From: Sphingomonas sp. S2M10
GTDB taxonomy: Bacteria; Pseudomonadota; Alphaproteobacteria; Sphingomonadales; Sphingomonadaceae
Length of the DNA stretch: 64,000 nt
Direction: 5' to 3'
NCBI RefSeq assembly: GCF_012650175.1
Contig: NZ_JAAILI010000043.1
Span: 124,001-188,000 of the forward strand
Shown here one piece after another: positions 36,013 through 44,819 of this stretch (position 1 is its first letter; every line of letters begins with the position of its first letter). A model generated the notes under the pieces. The model was not told the DNA's origin and did not search any database. It saw nothing but the letters and a program-made list of their open reading frames with translations. A program made the position numbers and the translations under genes.

Positions 36013-37764
36013 TCACTCCTCATCGGGATAGGGCCCCTTGCCGCCTTCTTTGATGAATTGGTCGGTGCGCTGATCGATGACGGTGAGCGGCACCGCTCCC
36101 AGCTGGAGCATCGCATCGTGCCAGGCGCGGATGTTGAACCTGGCCCCCAACGCCTTCTCGGCACGGGCGCGGGCATCGAGAAACGCCAATTCGCCCATAT
36201 AATAGCTGAGCGCCTGGCCGGGCCAGCTGATGTAGCGATCAACCTCCGTCTCGATCTCGTGATTGCTGAGCGCGGTGTTGTCGCGGAGGAAGGCTTGGGC
36301 CCGCTCGCGCGTCCAGCCCATGGCATGGATGCCGGTATCGACCACCAGCCGCGCCGCGCGCCACATCTGATAGCTGAGCATGCCGAACCGATCATAGGGT
36401 GTATCGTACATCCCCATCTCGACCCCCAACTTCTCCGCATAGAGCGCCCATCCCTCGCCATAGGCCGAGAGATAGGTGTCGCGCCGGAAAGGCGGCAGGT
36501 CCTTGTTCTCGTTCGCCAGCGGCATCTGGAAGGCATGGCCCGGCGCGCTTTCGTGGAGTGTCAGCGCCGTCAGCTGGTAGAAGGGCCGGGACTTCAGGTC
36601 ATAGGTGTTGACCAGATAGATGCCCGGTCCCCCGCGCCCCGCGGTGTAGAAGGGCGCCAGATCGTCCGGCACCGGCACGATCGCGAAGCGGCGGCGCGGC
36701 AGGCGGCCGAAATACTGCCCCGCCTTGCCGTCGAACTGCTTGGCCGCCCATGCGGCGTGGTAGAGCAGTTCCTGCGGCGTCTGGGCATAGAATTGCGGGT
36801 CGGTGCGCAGAAAGTGGAGGAAGGCCGGCAGGTCGCCGTCGAACTTGGCCTCGGCCTTTACGGTCATCATCTCGGCGCGGATCTTCGCCACTTCACGCAT
36901 GCCGACCGCGTGAACCTGCTCGGCGGTCATGTCGCGCGTTACATATTCGCGGATCTTCGACTGATAATAAGCCTCGCCATCGGGAAGGTCGGTCGCCGCA
37001 AGCGTGGTGCGGGCACCGGGGATATAATCCTTGCGAAGAAAGTCGAGCAGTCTGCGGTGCGCCGGGATCACTGCGTCGCGGATCGCCGCCGCCCCCTCGC
37101 GCCGCAGTTCCGCCTGCACGGCCGCCGGAATGGCACTCGGGAACTTCCTGAACGGCGTGTAGAACAGATTCTCCTCTGGCGGCGCGTCCACTACCTGCGC
37201 CACGCCGACGTCACGGCCGCTCAGAGTCACCTTGGGCGGCGTGAAGCCGCGGGCGAGGCCCGCGCGCATATTGGCGATGTTCTGGTCGAAATATCGCGGC
37301 ATGTCGCGCAGCGTCCTGAGATACGCGCGGTACTGGTCCTCGCGGACCAAGGCATCGCGCGCAGACCCGGCAACGTCGCTCCAGAAGCTGGTGTCGGCGG
37401 TCAGCGGCTTCTCGTAGTCGCGGTAGCGCTGCTCGGCAAGCAGCGCGTCAATCTGTCCCTTGTAGACCAAATAGTCGATGCGCCCCCTGGCGCTCAGCGT
37501 CGCGGGGTCGATCGCCGCAAGCAGACGCGACACCGACGTCCAGCGCGCCAGCCGCGCCGCCTGTGCCGCCGGGCCGACATCGGGCAGACCGCCTTTTGCG
37601 GCTGCGCTGCCCTCGCTCGGCCCCTGCTGTTCGACCCGCAACCCATATTCGCTGTCGATGATCCGCTTGAGCCGCGCATCGGCGCTCACCGGCCGGGCTG
37701 ATCTGGGCGCAGGTGCGGCGGCGGTGACGAGCAGGGCTGCGGCTAGAAGGGGAATCGGGTTCAT
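36013..37764 (-). CDS. Secreted DUF885 metallopeptidase-like protein
   Basis: A 583-residue protein starting at ATG 37764 with a signal peptide (MNPIPLLAAALLVTAAAPAP). Like other DUF885 members it is mostly helical, with the zinc site HESAPGH (about residues 404-410) and the third ligand region GEGWALYAEKLG (Glu about 437). Downstream SWPGQALSYYMGELAF is also characteristic. DUF885 proteins resemble thermolysin-fold peptidases; the substrate is not known. It lies between the TonB receptor and DUF6250 genes on the same strand and could serve peptide uptake. Confidence 0.88.
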   Translation of the reverse strand: MNPIPLLAAALLVTAAAPAPRSARPVSADARLKRIIDSEYGLRVEQQGPSEGSAAAKGGLPDVGPAAQAARLARWTSVSRLLAAIDPATLSARGRIDYLVYKGQIDALLAEQRYRDYEKPLTADTSFWSDVAGSARDALVREDQYRAYLRTLRDMPRYFDQNIANMRAGLARGFTPPKVTLSGRDVGVAQVVDAPPEENLFYTPFRKFPSAIPAAVQAELRREGAAAIRDAVIPAHRRLLDFLRKDYIPGARTTLAATDLPDGEAYYQSKIREYVTRDMTAEQVHAVGMREVAKIRAEMMTVKAEAKFDGDLPAFLHFLRTDPQFYAQTPQELLYHAAWAAKQFDGKAGQYFGRLPRRRFAIVPVPDDLAPFYTAGRGGPGIYLVNTYDLKSRPFYQLTALTLHESAPGHAFQMPLANENKDLPPFRRDTYLSAYGEGWALYAEKLGVEMGMYDTPYDRFGMLSYQMWRAARLVVDTGIHAMGWTRERAQAFLRDNTALSNHEIETEVDRYISWPGQALSYYMGELAFLDARARAEKALGARFNIRAWHDAMLQLGAVPLTVIDQRTDQFIKEGGKGPYPDEE

Positions 37765-37882
37765 GCGGTGAGGCTCGCTTTCCACGCCGGGACATCGGCA
37801 AAGCGAGTTTCGGGGATGCGCACGCCTTCGGCAAGGCGGCGCGCGCTCCGCCGACACCACCGCATCACTCGGCGGCGCGCAG

Positions 37883-37911
37883 CATGCCGGCCTCCGCCTT
37901 CGCCCGGCATG
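37883..37911 (-). terminator. Hairpin after the 995-residue TonB receptor gene
   Basis: Perfect eight-base arms CATGCCGG/CCGGCATG enclose a 13-base loop, about 40 bases after the receptor stop at 37952. No T-run follows, so termination would be weak; it may instead protect the transcript end. Confidence 0.3.
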
Positions 37912-37951
37912 ATGGGGCGCCCCAAGTCGGCGGGAGCGCCCCGACCATGAT

Positions 37952-40939
37952 TTAGAACACGAAGTTCACCGCCAGCGCATAGGTCCGCCCGAAATAGGCA
38001 GTGTAGAGCGGGTCCTTGCGCACCGTGTCGACGGTCAGCCGATTGGTTTCGTTGGTGATGTTCTGCACCTCGGCGATCAGCTTGATGTGATCGGAAAGAT
38101 TGTAGGAAGCCGAGGCGTCGACGAAGATCGACCGCGCATTGGCGGTCGAGTCCGCGTCGACCGAGCCGCTGGGCACGGCGGTGAGGAAAGACGAGCGGTA
38201 ATTGACCGTCGAGCGGATGCTGAACTTGCTGTCCTCGTAATAGAGCGTCCCGCTCGCCGTCTCCGGCGACAGCCCGACCAGTGGCGCGGTCCGCGAGAGC
38301 GTCGGCGAGATGATGTAATTGATGTTCGACCGCACCCGGGTGAAATTGCCCAGCGCCCCGAAGTTGCTGAGCAGGCCCGGCAGGAAGGTGAAGGGCAGCT
38401 GCACGTTCACCTCGACGCCGCGCAGCGGGCCGCCCGGCGTGTTGTTGCTGCGCTGGACGGTGAACTGGTCGCCCGGGCGCAGCTGGGTGCCGTTCAGCAG
38501 CGACAGCGGCAAGCCGATATCCTGGAAGGCCAGGCTCTGGCTGGTCGTCTGGATATAGGTTTCGATGTCCTTGTAGAAATACGCGACCGAGAGCAGCGAT
38601 CCCGGACGGAAATACCATTCGAGCGCCGCGTCGAAGGTGTTGGCGCGGATCGGATCGAGGAACGGGTTGCTGAACGACGCGGTCTGGATGACCAGATTGG
38701 CCGATCCTGCCGGGATCAGCTGGCCATAGGCCGGCCGCGACATCACCCGCGCTGCTGAAACGCGCGCGATCAGGCTGGGGGTGAGGTCGAGCGCCAAGTT
38801 CATCGAGGGCAGCCAGTCCTCATAGGACCGGTTGACGTTCGAAATCACGAAGCGCGAGGGGTAGAGCGATCCCGCCGGCGAAGCAGTGGTGATCGGGCCA
38901 TAGGTATCGAGGCTGGTGCGGACATAGCGCACCCCCGCATCACCGCGCAGCTTGAACGGCAGGATGTCGGCGGTGTCGAACTTCGCCATCAGATAGCCGG
39001 ACGCATATTTCTCGTCCACGCCGCCATAGGTGCCCTTGGCGCATTCGACGCTGCAATAGACATAGTTGTCGAGCCCGACGACCTGCCGGAACTTGTCCGG
39101 ATCGATCGAGACGAAGTCCTGCAGCTGGCCGTCCAGATTCTTGCCGATACCGGTAGTGACGAAGCTGAAATTGGCGATCGACGCACCGGCCGGCAGCGCC
39201 AGCGGAGTGTTGGTAGCGAGCTGGCGCTCGCGCGCGGTGTATTTGTTGGTGCGATACTGGCCGCCGGCCTGGATCGAGAAGCCCCGCGTCACCATCCAGT
39301 CGGCATTCAACTCGAAGGTCTTGCTGGTGATGGTGTTGCGGCGGATGAAGTTGGACAGCTGGCCGCGCTGGTCGCCATTGGCCAGCGGCGGGCCATATTG
39401 GAACAGCGCCGGGTTCGTCGTGTCGATCCCATAGCCGATCTTCGGGATGTCCGGGTTGTCGCGGAAATCGATCGACCAGTTCCGCGTGTCGTTGGAATCG
39501 ATCGCCACCTGCAGCCGGTTCACGTCGAGCTGCGACTGGTTGATGCCGGCCAGGCCGAACAGCCGCAGATGGTCCGAGAAGCGATGGTCGAAGTTGAGGT
39601 TCGCCTGCTTGTATTCGGAGGTGAACCGCTCGTCCTGCATTTCGGAGCGCAGGTCGACGCCGTCGAACAGGCCGTGGACCAGCGACCCGTTGTCGTTGAC
39701 CTCGATTTCGCGCACTGAGGTGAGCGGCTGGCCGTTATTGGAGATGGCACGGCCAAACGAGCGTGCGTCGAACATCGTGTCGAGCCGCTTGACCTTGAAC
39801 CGCGAATACAGCCCGTCGAGCGAAATGTCCGTATTGTCGTCGGGCTTGAACTGGAAGGTCAGCGAGCCGGCGAGCCGTTCCTGGTTCTGGCTGCTCTTCA
39901 CCGGGCGTGGCAGGCGGGGCAGATAGACGCCGCCGCCGGGCCGCCCGTTCACGCCGGTGCGGCTCATGATATAGTCATAGGCCGCCTGGGTGCCGGTGCG
40001 CGGATTGTTGGTGCTGCAGTTATTGGCATCGGCCCCGATCGCGGCACCGCTCGGCTGGGTGTAGCCGGCAACCGGACTGTTCACCGGGGCGCCCTTGTAG
40101 ATATAGCCCACCGGCGTGCAGAACGGGAAGATCACGCCGGCATTGGCGGTCCCCGCAGGCTGGGCGAGGCCGTACACCGTGGTCGGCACCACATCGACCG
40201 CCGAATAGGCATATTCGTCGATGTACCGCTTCGAATAGGCGATGCTGCCGAGCACGCCGAAACTGTCCCCGAACTTCTTGGACACCAGCGCCGAGAGGCG
40301 CGGATCGGCATCCTTGCGGATATCGTTGTAGATGCCCCGCGCGGTCGCCGAAAAGACGAAATCCTTCTTCTGGTCAAACGGCTTGGGCGCACGCAGGTCG
40401 ACGGTGGCGCCGAGCGAGCCTTCCTCCACATCGGCCGAAGTCGTCTTGCGGACGGCGAGCGACGAGAAGATTTCGGTCGGGAAGGTCACGAAATCGAACG
40501 AGCGGCCGGTCGCGACGCCGCCCCGGATGTCGCTGCCGCTGACCTGCGACACGCCTTCCATGCCGTTGATCCGTACCCGGGTAAACTGCGCGCCGAGGCC
40601 GCGCACCGAGATGTTGCGCCCCTCGCCGCCATCGCCGCGCGACAGCGCGACGCCGGGGATGCGCTGCATCGATTCCGCCAGGTTTGAATCCGGGAACTTG
40701 CCGATGTCTTCGGCGACGATGCTGTCGATCGCAGCGGTTTCGGAACGCTTCTGGTTCAGCGCGCTGTTCAGCGACGCACGAAAGCCGGTGACGACGATTT
40801 CATCTGCTTGCACGCTACCGTCCTGTACGGCGGCAGGCGGTTCCTGCGCAGTCTGGGCGATGGCCGAAGTGGCGCATAAGCTGGCGAGGACGCTGGACGA
40901 AACGAACAAGGCGCATTTGTGGCGACGATAGGTGCCCAC
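37952..40939 (-). CDS. TonB-dependent receptor, TIGR01782-like
   Basis: A 995-residue outer-membrane receptor. The likely start is GTG 40939 with GGGAGAGGGG just upstream. The signal peptide is FVSSSVLASLCATSAIAQ. TonB box EIVVTGFRASLNSALNQKR, plug blocks (VAEDIGKFPDSNLAESMQRI, RNISVRGLGAQFTRVRING, SLAVRKTTSADVEEGSLGAT) and a barrel ending AYFGRTYALAVNFVF follow. The DIGKFPDSNLAESMQRIPG plug is common in sphingomonad carbohydrate receptors. It is divergent from the DUF1080/oxidoreductase group across a 281-base region holding a LacI-type operator-like site, so uptake and breakdown of the same glycoside are probably co-regulated. Confidence 0.93.
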   Translation of the reverse strand: MGTYRRHKCALFVSSSVLASLCATSAIAQTAQEPPAAVQDGSVQADEIVVTGFRASLNSALNQKRSETAAIDSIVAEDIGKFPDSNLAESMQRIPGVALSRGDGGEGRNISVRGLGAQFTRVRINGMEGVSQVSGSDIRGGVATGRSFDFVTFPTEIFSSLAVRKTTSADVEEGSLGATVDLRAPKPFDQKKDFVFSATARGIYNDIRKDADPRLSALVSKKFGDSFGVLGSIAYSKRYIDEYAYSAVDVVPTTVYGLAQPAGTANAGVIFPFCTPVGYIYKGAPVNSPVAGYTQPSGAAIGADANNCSTNNPRTGTQAAYDYIMSRTGVNGRPGGGVYLPRLPRPVKSSQNQERLAGSLTFQFKPDDNTDISLDGLYSRFKVKRLDTMFDARSFGRAISNNGQPLTSVREIEVNDNGSLVHGLFDGVDLRSEMQDERFTSEYKQANLNFDHRFSDHLRLFGLAGINQSQLDVNRLQVAIDSNDTRNWSIDFRDNPDIPKIGYGIDTTNPALFQYGPPLANGDQRGQLSNFIRRNTITSKTFELNADWMVTRGFSIQAGGQYRTNKYTARERQLATNTPLALPAGASIANFSFVTTGIGKNLDGQLQDFVSIDPDKFRQVVGLDNYVYCSVECAKGTYGGVDEKYASGYLMAKFDTADILPFKLRGDAGVRYVRTSLDTYGPITTASPAGSLYPSRFVISNVNRSYEDWLPSMNLALDLTPSLIARVSAARVMSRPAYGQLIPAGSANLVIQTASFSNPFLDPIRANTFDAALEWYFRPGSLLSVAYFYKDIETYIQTTSQSLAFQDIGLPLSLLNGTQLRPGDQFTVQRSNNTPGGPLRGVEVNVQLPFTFLPGLLSNFGALGNFTRVRSNINYIISPTLSRTAPLVGLSPETASGTLYYEDSKFSIRSTVNYRSSFLTAVPSGSVDADSTANARSIFVDASASYNLSDHIKLIAEVQNITNETNRLTVDTVRKDPLYTAYFGRTYALAVNFVF

Positions 40940-41077
40940 TTCCCCTCTCCCATTTCGCGCGCACCTTTGTTGGAGCTTTGTGGTGCGCGGGTGATGCCGC
41001 CACCTTTTCCAAGTGTACGGCTGCAATTATGCGTAACAGCACCGTGACGGTCTGGCAACTGTGCCTTACCAATTCCT

Positions 41078-41093
41078 CTGATAGCGTTGTCAG
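41078..41093. promoter_or_regulatory. LacI-family operator-like palindrome
   Basis: CTGATAGCGTTGTCAG matches its reverse complement at 12 of 16 positions and has the central CG and TGA/TCA ends typical of LacI/GalR-family sites. It lies between the divergent TonB receptor (start 40939) and the two-domain DUF1080 gene (start 41221), well placed to control both. No LacI gene is in the window. Confidence 0.45.
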
Positions 41094-41220
41094 GTTCGGT
41101 CGGTGCCAGACAAGCTACTTGCAAGTGGCCCGACCAAGTTTTACGCCTAGGCAATCGAGAGCTTTTCGGCGCAAGCCTTTGGCAGCGTACGGAGCCCGAA
41201 CGTGAAATGAGGGAGAGACC

Positions 41221-42612
41221 GTGGTTCGCACTTTGGCGTTACTGGCCTTCGCCGCCCTTCCGTCCAGCGCGCTGGTCGCTCTCGCGCCGCCCCCGGTGGC
41301 CCAGCCCGCCGCCACCGCGCCTTGGCGCGATCTCATGCCCAAGCCCGACCTTGCCGGCTGGCACCGCGCCGGCGGCAACGCCACCTACACGGTGGTCGGC
41401 GACGAACTGGTTGGACGGGCGGTGGTCGGCAAGGGCAATAGCTGGCTGGTCTCGGACCAGATCTACGGCGACTTCATCGTCGAGTTCGATGCCAAGACCG
41501 ATCCGTCGCTCAATTCGGGGATGATGATCCGCGGACAGTCGCGCCCGGAATATCGCAGCGGCGTCGTATTCGGCTATCAGGCGGAGATCGACCCCTCCCC
41601 GCGCGCATGGAGCGCGGGCCTGTATGACGAGCAGCGCCGCCAGTGGCTCTACACGCTCGGCCGCAATGACGCGGCACGCAAGGCGTTCAGGCCGGGCGAG
41701 TGGAATCACTATCGCGTCGAGGCGATCGGCAACCGGATCCGCACCTTCCTGAACGGCGTCCCTGCGGCCGACATTGTCGACGATGCCGATGCGCGCGGCT
41801 TCCTCGCCTTTCAGGTGCACGCGCTTCCCGATGCCGTGGCGGCGAAGGGCCCCGAGGTACGGTTCAAGGGTCTGCGCATCCTCACCGACTCGCCCGCGCG
41901 CTACGCCATGCCGGAGAACGGGCTGGAGCAGCAGGGCTGGCAGTCCAACCGCCTGACCGCCGCCGAGCGCCGCGCCGGCTGGACACTGCTGTGGGACGGC
42001 CGCAGCGGCAAAGGCTGGCGCTCGGCCCGGGGCCGCGGCTTCCCGGCAAAGGGTTGGACGATCGCCGACGGCATGCTCACCGTGGAGAAGAACGGCGGCG
42101 GCGGCGACATTGCGACCGAGGCCCGGTATCGCGACTTCGAACTCTCGGTCGACTTCCGGCTGAGCGAAGGCGCCAATAGCGGCATCAAATATCTGCTGCC
42201 ACCGCTGCAGAACGGCGGCGTCTCGAACGTAGGATTCGAGTATCAGTTGCTGGACGATGCGCGCCATCCCGATGCCAAGATGGGCCGCGACGGCAACCGC
42301 ACGCTTGCCTCGCTCTACGATCTGATCCCGGCGCGCAACCTTTCGGACCCGTCGAGCCCCGGCAAGCGCGGCAACCCGCCGGGCGAGTGGAATCGCGCGA
42401 CGATCCTGGTGCGCGGCCGCCATGTCGAGCACTGGCTCAACGGCTTCAAGGTGGTCGAATATGAGCGCGGCTCGGACGCGCTGAGCGCCGCGATCGCCCA
42501 GAGCAAGTTCGCCAAGGTGACCGGCTTCGGCACCACCGACGAGGGCGCGATCCTGTTGCAGGATCATGGCGATCGGGTCGACTTCCGCTCGATCAAGCTG
42601 CGCCGACTCTAA
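41221..42612 (+). CDS. Secreted protein with two DUF1080-type domains
   Basis: A 463-residue protein starting at GTG 41221 with GGGAGAG upstream and a signal peptide (LALLAFAALPSSALVALA). Domain 1 (about residues 35-225) carries WLVSDQIYGDFIVEFDAKTD, SGMMIRGQSRPEY and PGEWNHYRVEAIGNRIRTFL. Domain 2 (about 250-463) carries WTLLWDGRSGKGWRS, YRDFELSVDFRLSEGANSGI and PGEWNRATILVRGRHVEHWL. Both are DUF1080 (3-keto-disaccharide hydrolase-like) folds; domain 2 is the more standard. The duplication suggests one catalytic and one binding domain, or two specificities. The gene begins the oxidoreductase group. Confidence 0.88.
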   Translation: MVRTLALLAFAALPSSALVALAPPPVAQPAATAPWRDLMPKPDLAGWHRAGGNATYTVVGDELVGRAVVGKGNSWLVSDQIYGDFIVEFDAKTDPSLNSGMMIRGQSRPEYRSGVVFGYQAEIDPSPRAWSAGLYDEQRRQWLYTLGRNDAARKAFRPGEWNHYRVEAIGNRIRTFLNGVPAADIVDDADARGFLAFQVHALPDAVAAKGPEVRFKGLRILTDSPARYAMPENGLEQQGWQSNRLTAAERRAGWTLLWDGRSGKGWRSARGRGFPAKGWTIADGMLTVEKNGGGGDIATEARYRDFELSVDFRLSEGANSGIKYLLPPLQNGGVSNVGFEYQLLDDARHPDAKMGRDGNRTLASLYDLIPARNLSDPSSPGKRGNPPGEWNRATILVRGRHVEHWLNGFKVVEYERGSDALSAAIAQSKFAKVTGFGTTDEGAILLQDHGDRVDFRSIKLRRL

Positions 42613-42670
42613 GGAACGTCCGCGACACGCTTGAAAAACGGCTTATATTAACGCGAGGGGATGCACGGCC

Positions 42671-43984
42671 ATGTTCGATCGCCGATCGATGATGAAGGGG
42701 GTAGGCGCCGCCGGCGCCATGGCGATGAGTGCGCGCAGCTATGCGCGGATCCTTGGCGCCAATGATCGCATCCGCGTCGGCATCGTCGGCGTGAACGGTC
42801 GCGGCCAGGCGCATATGAGCGCCTTCACCAAGCAGCCGAATACCGAGGTCACGTACTTTGCCGACGTAGATTCGGCAGTCCTGGCCAAGCGCGCCGATGG
42901 TTTCGCCAAGCGCCACGGGCACAAGGTGGAGACCACGGGCGATTATCGCCGGCTGCTCGACGCCAAGGCAGTCGATGTCATAACCGTCGCCACGCCCGAC
43001 CATTGGCATGCCAAGGTCGCGATCGACGCGATGAATGCCGGCCGCAACGTCTATATCGAAAAGCCGATCGGCATCGCCCCTGCGGAGGGCGAGGCGCTGA
43101 TCGCCGCGCAGAAGCGCACCGGGCGCGTGCTGCAGGTCGGCAATCAGCAGCGATCCAGCGTCGAGACGCGCCAGCTGCTCGATCTGGTCCGCGCCGGCGA
43201 ACTGGGCGAGGTGTACGAGGCGCAGACCTGGTACGCCAACAACCGCAAGTCGATCGGCAAGGGCGAGATCGTGGCGCCACCCGCCAATCTCGATTGGGCG
43301 ATGTGGCAGGGTCCTCGACCGCGCGGGCCCTATCGTTCGAACCTCGTCCACTATAATTGGCACTGGTTCTGGAAGTATGGCACCGGCGAGCTGTGCAACA
43401 ATGCGATGCATGAACTGGACGTCGCCCGCTGGCTGATGGGCCTCGCCTATCCGACCAGCGCCACCGCGCGCGGCGGCCGGCGCTTCTACCGCGACGACGA
43501 CTGGGAGATGTATGACTCGCTCGCGCTGACCCTGGGCTTCGAGGACGGGCGCCGCATCCGTTGGGACGGTGAGAGCTGCAACGGCATGCTCCGCTACGGC
43601 CGCGGTCGCGGCGTGCTGCTGCTCGGCACCAAGGGCTCGGCGGTGGTCGATCGCAACGGCTTCGAACTGTACGATCTGGCCGGCAAGCAGATCCGCGAGG
43701 TGAAGGCTGCTGCGGAGTCGGAGACGACCGGCACCGTCGGCGAGGGCGCGCTCGACGTGCTGCATGCCGCCAACTTCCTGGGCGTGATCCGCGGCACCGA
43801 GAGCGCGCTGCACTCGCCGATCGTCGAAGGGCATATCAGCACGACGCTGTGCCACCTGGGCAACATCGCCTATCGCACCGGCGGCTCGCTCACGCTCGAT
43901 CCGAAAACCGGCAAGCCACGGGAAGCGGCGGCGCAGAAGCTCTGGTCGGTGGATTATGAGCCCGGTTGGGAGGTGCGCGGCTGA
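42671..43984 (+). CDS. Tat-exported Gfo/Idh/MocA family oxidoreductase (1)
   Basis: A 437-residue NAD(P)-dependent oxidoreductase. The N-terminus FDRRSMMKGVGAAGAMAMSA is a twin-arginine signal, so the enzyme is probably periplasmic and keeps its cofactor bound, as known for Zymomonas glucose-fructose oxidoreductase. The Rossmann motif VGIVGVNGRGQAH is at about residue 36 and the catalytic EKP at 130-132 (NVYIEKPIG). The C-terminal substrate domain has HWFWKYGTGELCNNAMHELD. With the preceding DUF1080 gene this fits a route in which glycosides are oxidised at C3 and then cleaved. It is 58 bases after DUF1080. Confidence 0.9.
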   Translation: MFDRRSMMKGVGAAGAMAMSARSYARILGANDRIRVGIVGVNGRGQAHMSAFTKQPNTEVTYFADVDSAVLAKRADGFAKRHGHKVETTGDYRRLLDAKAVDVITVATPDHWHAKVAIDAMNAGRNVYIEKPIGIAPAEGEALIAAQKRTGRVLQVGNQQRSSVETRQLLDLVRAGELGEVYEAQTWYANNRKSIGKGEIVAPPANLDWAMWQGPRPRGPYRSNLVHYNWHWFWKYGTGELCNNAMHELDVARWLMGLAYPTSATARGGRRFYRDDDWEMYDSLALTLGFEDGRRIRWDGESCNGMLRYGRGRGVLLLGTKGSAVVDRNGFELYDLAGKQIREVKAAAESETTGTVGEGALDVLHAANFLGVIRGTESALHSPIVEGHISTTLCHLGNIAYRTGGSLTLDPKTGKPREAAAQKLWSVDYEPGWEVRG

Positions 43985-43985
43985 C

Positions 43986-44819
43986 ATGACAGCGGACGAG
44001 CCGAGCGTCGCGCGGTTCGCCGCCATGGGGACGCGGGTCGAGCTGCATCTGTTCGGCGCCGCCCCCCCGGCCGCGCTCGCCGCCGCGCAGGCCGCGATCC
44101 TTTCGGTCGAGGATTCGCTGACGATCCATCGTCCCTCCCCCGCCACCGCGCTGAACGAAGCGCTGGCGCGCGGCGGCAGCGCGACCGTTGCGGACGGGCT
44201 GCTGTTCGAGGCGCTGCTGCGCGTCGACCTGCTCTGGCGCGCCACGGACGGGTTGTTCGACCCCAGCCTCGGGCACTGGTCCGCCCTGTCGATCGACCGC
44301 GCGACCCGCCGCGTCGACACCGCACGCGGGCTCACGCTCGACTTCGGCGGTTTCGGCAAGGGCTTCGCGCTGGACCGCGCGGTGCTCGCACTGCGTGCGG
44401 CGGGCGTGCGGTCTGCGCTGCTGTCCGCGGGGGAGAGCTCGATCGCGCTCCTCGGCGCGCATCCGCTGGGTGGCGGATGGCCGCTCGCCGTGCCCGATCC
44501 GGTAATGCCGGGTCGCTCGCTGGTCGTGCTGGAGGTGGAGGATGCCGCGCTCTCCATCTCGTCCACCACCGGCGCCGGCGCCGCCAAGCCGGGCCGCGCC
44601 CCGATCATTCGCGCAACGGACGGCGCGATCGTCACTGCCGCCGCCACGGCGGTCGCGGTGGCGTCCACCGGCGCGGAGGCCGAGGCGCTGAGCACGGCGT
44701 TGCTCGTCGCCGATGCCGCCGCCGCCCGGCGATTGTGCGCGGCCGATCCTGAATCCCGTTTCCGCTTCTCCCATGCCGCGCCCGCCGGCGCCGCGCGACC
44801 GATGGAACAGATGGCATGA
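43986..44819 (+). CDS. ApbE-like FAD:protein FMN transferase, degenerate
   Basis: A 277-residue protein starting one base after the previous stop. ApbE blocks include LTLDFGGFGKGFALDRAV and SALLSAGESSIALLG, with EALSTALLVAD near the end. It is shorter than usual (about 340 residues), has no signal peptide, and the family's H-I-I-D-P-x-T-G block reads PIIRATDG, so the conserved His and Asp-Pro are gone. The metal-site A-D-A-L-S-T has Glu in place of Asp. Flavin-transfer activity is therefore uncertain. The operon position between two oxidoreductases (stop overlaps the next ATG) points to a role with them. Confidence 0.82.
   Translation: MTADEPSVARFAAMGTRVELHLFGAAPPAALAAAQAAILSVEDSLTIHRPSPATALNEALARGGSATVADGLLFEALLRVDLLWRATDGLFDPSLGHWSALSIDRATRRVDTARGLTLDFGGFGKGFALDRAVLALRAAGVRSALLSAGESSIALLGAHPLGGGWPLAVPDPVMPGRSLVVLEVEDAALSISSTTGAGAAKPGRAPIIRATDGAIVTAAATAVAVASTGAEAEALSTALLVADAAAARRLCAADPESRFRFSHAAPAGAARPMEQMA

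Noticed and set aside
42613..42670. A TATATT -10 element before the first oxidoreductase gene
   Set aside because: No convincing -35 element lies at 16-18 bases upstream, and the gene is probably transcribed with the DUF1080 gene 58 bases away.
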